Below are positions 60,817-64,000 of a stretch of 64,000 nucleotides of DNA, in pieces; within the stretch, counting starts at the first letter, position 1, and each line of letters opens with the position of its first letter. The notes beneath the pieces were generated by a model. That model worked only from the letters and a program-made list of their open reading frames with translations. It had not been told where the DNA came from and ran no database searches. The DNA is from Acrocarpospora macrocephala (GTDB lineage Bacteria > Actinomycetota > Actinomycetes > Streptosporangiales > Streptosporangiaceae). The position numbers and the translations under genes were made by a program. Where the stretch lies: NCBI RefSeq assembly GCF_009687865.1, contig NZ_BLAE01000040.1:1-64000 (forward strand), given 5' to 3'.

Positions 60817-63083
60817 ACGACAGGGGAGGTGCGCTGGCGGGTGTCAGGGTCGTCGACTTCGGTCACTACGTGGCCGGGCCGCTGGCCGCGCTGATGCTCG
60901 CCGACCAGGGCGCCGACGTGGTCCGCGTGGACCGCCCAGGGGCCGTGCTGGACAGCGCCGACGCATTCCTCAACCGGAACAAACGCCGCATCACTCTGGA
61001 CCTGAAGGCCGATTTGGACACCGCCAGGGAGCTGATCCGGCGGGCCGACGTGCTGATCGAGAACTTCCGGCCGGGGGTGATGGATCGGCTCGGGCTCGGC
61101 TGGGCGGAGTTGCGCGAGGTCAACCCCCGGCTGCTGTACTGCTCGCTGCCCGGCTTCGCCGCCGCCGACCCGCGGGCCGGGGTGCCCGGCTGGGAGGGGG
61201 TCATCGCGGCGGCCACCGGCAACTGCCGGATCAGGGCCGGGTACGTGCCCAAGGGTTGGGACCCCACCCGCCCGACCTACAGCGCGATCCCGGTGGCGTC
61301 CAACTTCGCGGCCTTCTGCGGGGCGTACGCGGTGGTGGCGGGACTGACATCGCGGCACCGCACCGGCCGGGGGGATCGCATCGAGGTGCCGCTGTATAAC
61401 GCGATGTTCGAGGCGATCGGGGGTACTGGGGCGTACCCGACGGCCCGGGGTCTTGGACCGGAACGTGCCATCAGCGCCAACGGCAGCGGCACCTATCGCT
61501 GCGCGGACGGTCGCTATGTGCAGTTCAACCCGATCGGCGCGACCACTCGTTTCCTCTCGTGGTTTCTCGACGCGGCGGGGGTGGCCGAGTGGGCTGGGGA
61601 AGGACTGACCGACCGGCCCAGGATGGACCGCGAGCCGCACTTGCGTGACCTGCTGGAAAAGCGGCTGACAGGACTCTTCCTGAGCCGCCCCGCGCTGGAG
61701 TGGGAGGAACTCGCCGACGCGGCCGGGGTGCCGCTCACCCTGGTGCGGACCACCAAGGAGTGGCTGGACACTGCGCATGCGCGGGTGTCCGGCGAGGTGG
61801 TCGTGCTGGACGACCCGGTGCTCGGGCCGACCGCCATGCCCGGCTCCCCGGTCTGGCTGTCGGAGACCCCCGCCGTGCCTGGCCGGCCGCGCAGCCTGCC
61901 CGATGGGGACCGAGCGGAGATCTTGGCCGAGTTGGCCACGCCGTCGGATTCCGCCTGGTTGCTGGCGGGTGGGGGCGGATTGCCGTACCAGGGGCGGAAG
62001 GTTGTGGATCTGACCCAGATTCTGGCCGGGCCGAGTGCGGGGCGCATTCTGGCCGAGTTCGGGGCCGACGTGGTCAAGATCAATGTGCCGCAGCGGTGGG
62101 TCGGCGCGCATGGGTTTGTGAATCGGGGCAAGCGCACCGTGCTGCTGGACGTCAAGTCCAGTCAGGGTCAGCAGGTCCTGTGGCGGTTGATCGACGAGGC
62201 GGATGTGCTCACGCACAACTTTCCCGGGCGGACTGCGGACAGTTATGGACTGGGTTATCAGCACGTGCGGGCCCGCCGTCCGGACATCGTCTACGTGTCG
62301 GTCAACTGTTTCGGGCGTGGCGGGCCGTGGTCGGATCGGCGGGGCTACGAGACGCAGGGTCAGGCGGCTACCGGGATCATGGTCCGCTCTGGTGGGGAGG
62401 GGCCGCCGGCAGTGTTCGGGCCGTACAACGTGCTGGATTACGGGACCGGCGCGATGGCGGCGTTCGCCGCCGCGCTTGGCCTCTACCACCAGGAGACCAC
62501 GGGGCAGGGGCAGCACGTGCACGCCTCGCTCACCCAGACCGGCCTTTACCAGCAGGCCTGGCATGTGCTGGCTGAGACGTCGGGCCAAGGTCCCGCCGCG
62601 CTCGGGCCGAGCCCGTGGCAGCGCTTCTACCAGGCCGCCGACGGCTGGTTCTTCCTCGGTGCGACGGAGGAGCAGTTGCCCTTGCTGCGCCAGGTGCCCG
62701 GTCTGGACCTGGATTCCGGCCCCGAACACATCGCCGCCGCTTTCCGCTCGGCCAGCGCGGCCGAGTGGACCCGGCGGCTGGTCGCGGTGGGTGTGGGCGC
62801 GCATCCGGTCTCCTCGCTCGGGGAGCTGATGACCGACCCGCGCGCCAGAACGCTCGGGCTGAGCGTCAACCAGGTCTCCGAGGAGGTCGGGGAGGTGGTG
62901 ATGCCCGGTCTCGCCATCTCGGTCGAGGGCAATCCGCCCCGGCTGGGCGAGGCGGTCCGCCGTCCCGGCGCGGACGGGCGTGCGGTGCTGGACGAGATCG
63001 GCCTGGGCGAGGAGGCCGACACGCTGGCGCGGGGCTGGGCTGTCCAGCTGGACGCGCTGCCTCCGGGCTGGAACCCCTTCTGA
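60813..63083 (+). CDS. Fused double CaiB/BaiF CoA-transferase
   Basis: A 756-residue protein with two tandem class III CoA-transferase halves (~1-390 and ~390-756). Each has the usual CaiB start (VRVVDFGHYVAGPLAALMLADQGADVVRVD; RKVVDLTQILAGPSAGRILAEFGADVVKIN). The catalytic Asp is D542 (VLDYGTGAMA) in the C-terminal half. In the N-terminal half the equivalent position is S163 (VASNFAAF). Only the second half can therefore form the aspartyl-CoA intermediate. It activates an acid taken up by the importer. It sits in a strict overlap with the ATPase gene. Confidence 0.85.
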   Translation: MNDRGGALAGVRVVDFGHYVAGPLAALMLADQGADVVRVDRPGAVLDSADAFLNRNKRRITLDLKADLDTARELIRRADVLIENFRPGVMDRLGLGWAELREVNPRLLYCSLPGFAAADPRAGVPGWEGVIAAATGNCRIRAGYVPKGWDPTRPTYSAIPVASNFAAFCGAYAVVAGLTSRHRTGRGDRIEVPLYNAMFEAIGGTGAYPTARGLGPERAISANGSGTYRCADGRYVQFNPIGATTRFLSWFLDAAGVAEWAGEGLTDRPRMDREPHLRDLLEKRLTGLFLSRPALEWEELADAAGVPLTLVRTTKEWLDTAHARVSGEVVVLDDPVLGPTAMPGSPVWLSETPAVPGRPRSLPDGDRAEILAELATPSDSAWLLAGGGGLPYQGRKVVDLTQILAGPSAGRILAEFGADVVKINVPQRWVGAHGFVNRGKRTVLLDVKSSQGQQVLWRLIDEADVLTHNFPGRTADSYGLGYQHVRARRPDIVYVSVNCFGRGGPWSDRRGYETQGQAATGIMVRSGGEGPPAVFGPYNVLDYGTGAMAAFAAALGLYHQETTGQGQHVHASLTQTGLYQQAWHVLAETSGQGPAALGPSPWQRFYQAADGWFFLGATEEQLPLLRQVPGLDLDSGPEHIAAAFRSASAAEWTRRLVAVGVGAHPVSSLGELMTDPRARTLGLSVNQVSEEVGEVVMPGLAISVEGNPPRLGEAVRRPGADGRAVLDEIGLGEEADTLARGWAVQLDALPPGWNPF

Positions 63084-63094
63084 TTGGAGATCCG

Positions 63095-64000
63095 ATGGAA
63101 TACGACCTGCTGATCAGAGGCGGCCGGGTCCTGGACCCGGGACAGGCCATCGACGGTGTCCTGGACGTGGCGATCACTGGTGGGCGCATCAGCGCGCTGG
63201 GCCAGGACATCCTCGCCGATCAAGCCCGCCGCGTCATCGACGTGCGCGGCCGATATGTGGTGCCCGGCTTGATCGATCTGCACACCCACGTCGCGTACGG
63301 CGCCATCACCCCCGGCGTCGGCATGGAGGGCTGCGACCCCGACGTGATCGGCGTCGGATCCGGAGTGACCACGCTCGTGGACGCGGGCTCGGTCGGCGTG
63401 GCCGCCATCGGCGTCTTCTCGGCCTTCATCCAGCCCAAGGCCAGGACCAGGATCGTGCCCTACCTGAACATCGGCAGCCACGCCCACACCATGCCCACCA
63501 TGGTGGACGTCAACAGCATGGACGAGATCGACCAGGACGCCATCGCCCGGTGCATGGCCGCCAACCCCGGCCTGGTCCAGGGCGTCAAGCTACGGCTGGT
63601 CGGGCCACTCGTCGCCGAGCGCGGCAAGGAGGTCTTCGCCGCCGCCAAGGACGTGGCCCGCGAGTACGGCGTGCCGCTCATGATCCACATCGGCGACCTG
63701 TCCGCGCACCGGCGACCGAATCCCGAGCGGCTCACCCCCATCACCCGGTTCGCCCTCGACCAGCTGGACCCCGGCGACATCCTCACCCACCTGTGCACGC
63801 CCAACCCCGGCGGCGCGCAGGGGATGACGCAAGCCCTGGTCGCGGCCAGGGAACGCGGTGTGATCCTGGACTCCGCGCTCGGCCGCGGCAACTTCGGCTA
63901 CCGGGTAGCCAGCGAGCAGCGCGAGCTGGGCCTCGCGCCGGACACCATCAGCAGCGACCTGACGGCGATGGGCCAGAACTTCCACTCGCTGCTCGAATGC
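63095..64000 (+). CDS. Amidohydrolase/deacetylase-type metalloenzyme (partial, 3' end beyond the window)
   Basis: The first 302 residues of an amidohydrolase: LIDLHTHVAYGA (HxH), VQGVKLRLVGP (carboxylated Lys), LMIHIGD (His), ILTHLCTPNP (His), SDLTAMGQNF (Asp). Related proteins include D-aminoacylase and amidohydrolase/deacetylase enzymes. ATG at 63095 follows GGAGAT. Twelve bases after the CoA-transferase stop; probably cleaves the imported amide or lactam. Confidence 0.85.
   Translation, partial: MEYDLLIRGGRVLDPGQAIDGVLDVAITGGRISALGQDILADQARRVIDVRGRYVVPGLIDLHTHVAYGAITPGVGMEGCDPDVIGVGSGVTTLVDAGSVGVAAIGVFSAFIQPKARTRIVPYLNIGSHAHTMPTMVDVNSMDEIDQDAIARCMAANPGLVQGVKLRLVGPLVAERGKEVFAAAKDVAREYGVPLMIHIGDLSAHRRPNPERLTPITRFALDQLDPGDILTHLCTPNPGGAQGMTQALVAARERGVILDSALGRGNFGYRVASEQRELGLAPDTISSDLTAMGQNFHSLLEC

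Noticed and set aside
1-64000. CRISPR arrays, tRNA and rRNA genes.
   Set aside because: I saw no regularly spaced repeats of 25-40 bp and no cloverleaf or rRNA signatures. A tRNAscan and a CRISPR finder run would settle this.

Overview
The window is GC-rich, densely coded actinobacterial DNA. A conservon, F420/PPOX-type and MmyB-type genes, several DUF4331/DUF4394/DUF3455 secreted proteins, multi-domain secreted glycosidases and menaquinone genes point to a filamentous actinomycete of the Streptosporangiaceae type (Nonomuraea/Streptosporangium-like). The genus is an inference from gene content only.

Region 1 (1-6903) is a nest of mobile DNA. It starts with the 3' end of a group II intron (maturase C-terminus, domains V and VI), which abuts the stop codon of an IS701-type transposase remnant. 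That transposase is cut at base 1358 by one terminal repeat of a recombinase-in-trio (RIT) element spanning 1359-6903. The RIT carries three overlapping tyrosine recombinase genes. The middle one is split by a second, complete group II intron (3455-5628) lying antisense to it, so the intron cannot be spliced from the recombinase transcript.

Region 2 (6904-12576) holds ordinary accessory genes: an esterase, a DUF3455 secreted protein, a ketopantoate-reductase-like enzyme, a 30-residue membrane peptide and a polytopic membrane protein fused to a GH5-like domain. Region 3 (12577-16845) is a compact terpenoid locus of P450, class I terpene synthase and class II cyclase with a DxDTT acid motif. 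Region 4 (17057-20742) is a complete conservon (cvnA-B-C-D).

Region 5 (20892-25746) is the most unusual part. A tight same-strand run encodes a TtcA-like PP-loop enzyme, a nucleoside-deoxyribosyltransferase-like protein, a small unknown protein, a trypsin-like protease with a long helical C-terminus and a second deoxyribosyltransferase-like protein. A convergent dNMP-kinase-like gene beside them is broken by a 92-bp palindromic repeat; in-silico removal of the 92 bp restores a 196-residue frame. A second copy of the repeat (87/92 identical) lies at 35748-35839. I propose a nucleotide-centred, possibly defensive module; this is inference.

Region 6 (25886-30020) has menB, menF, a methyltransferase and an amidohydrolase. 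Region 7 (30140-45181) is rich in secreted proteins: a GH20 hexosaminidase, a GH99/71-like protein with two F5/8C modules, TPR plus DUF4331 proteins, a CBM2 protein and DUF4394, with an orphan histidine kinase, a cofactor-free-type hydrolase, a cupin and an MFS pump. Region 8 (45258-55258) has a three-subunit xanthine-dehydrogenase-type operon (small-medium-large), an AraC regulator, a divergent NmrA/Rrf2 pair, an XRE regulator, a PPOX-fold protein, an aldo/keto reductase and an extradiol-dioxygenase-like protein lacking two metal ligands.

Region 9 (55291-64000) is a catabolic locus. A PucR regulator is divergent from a tightly coupled operon encoding a dipeptide-type ABC transporter (two permeases, two ATPases), a fused double CaiB/BaiF CoA-transferase and an amidohydrolase that runs off the window. 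A 10-bp inverted repeat sits in the divergent promoter region.
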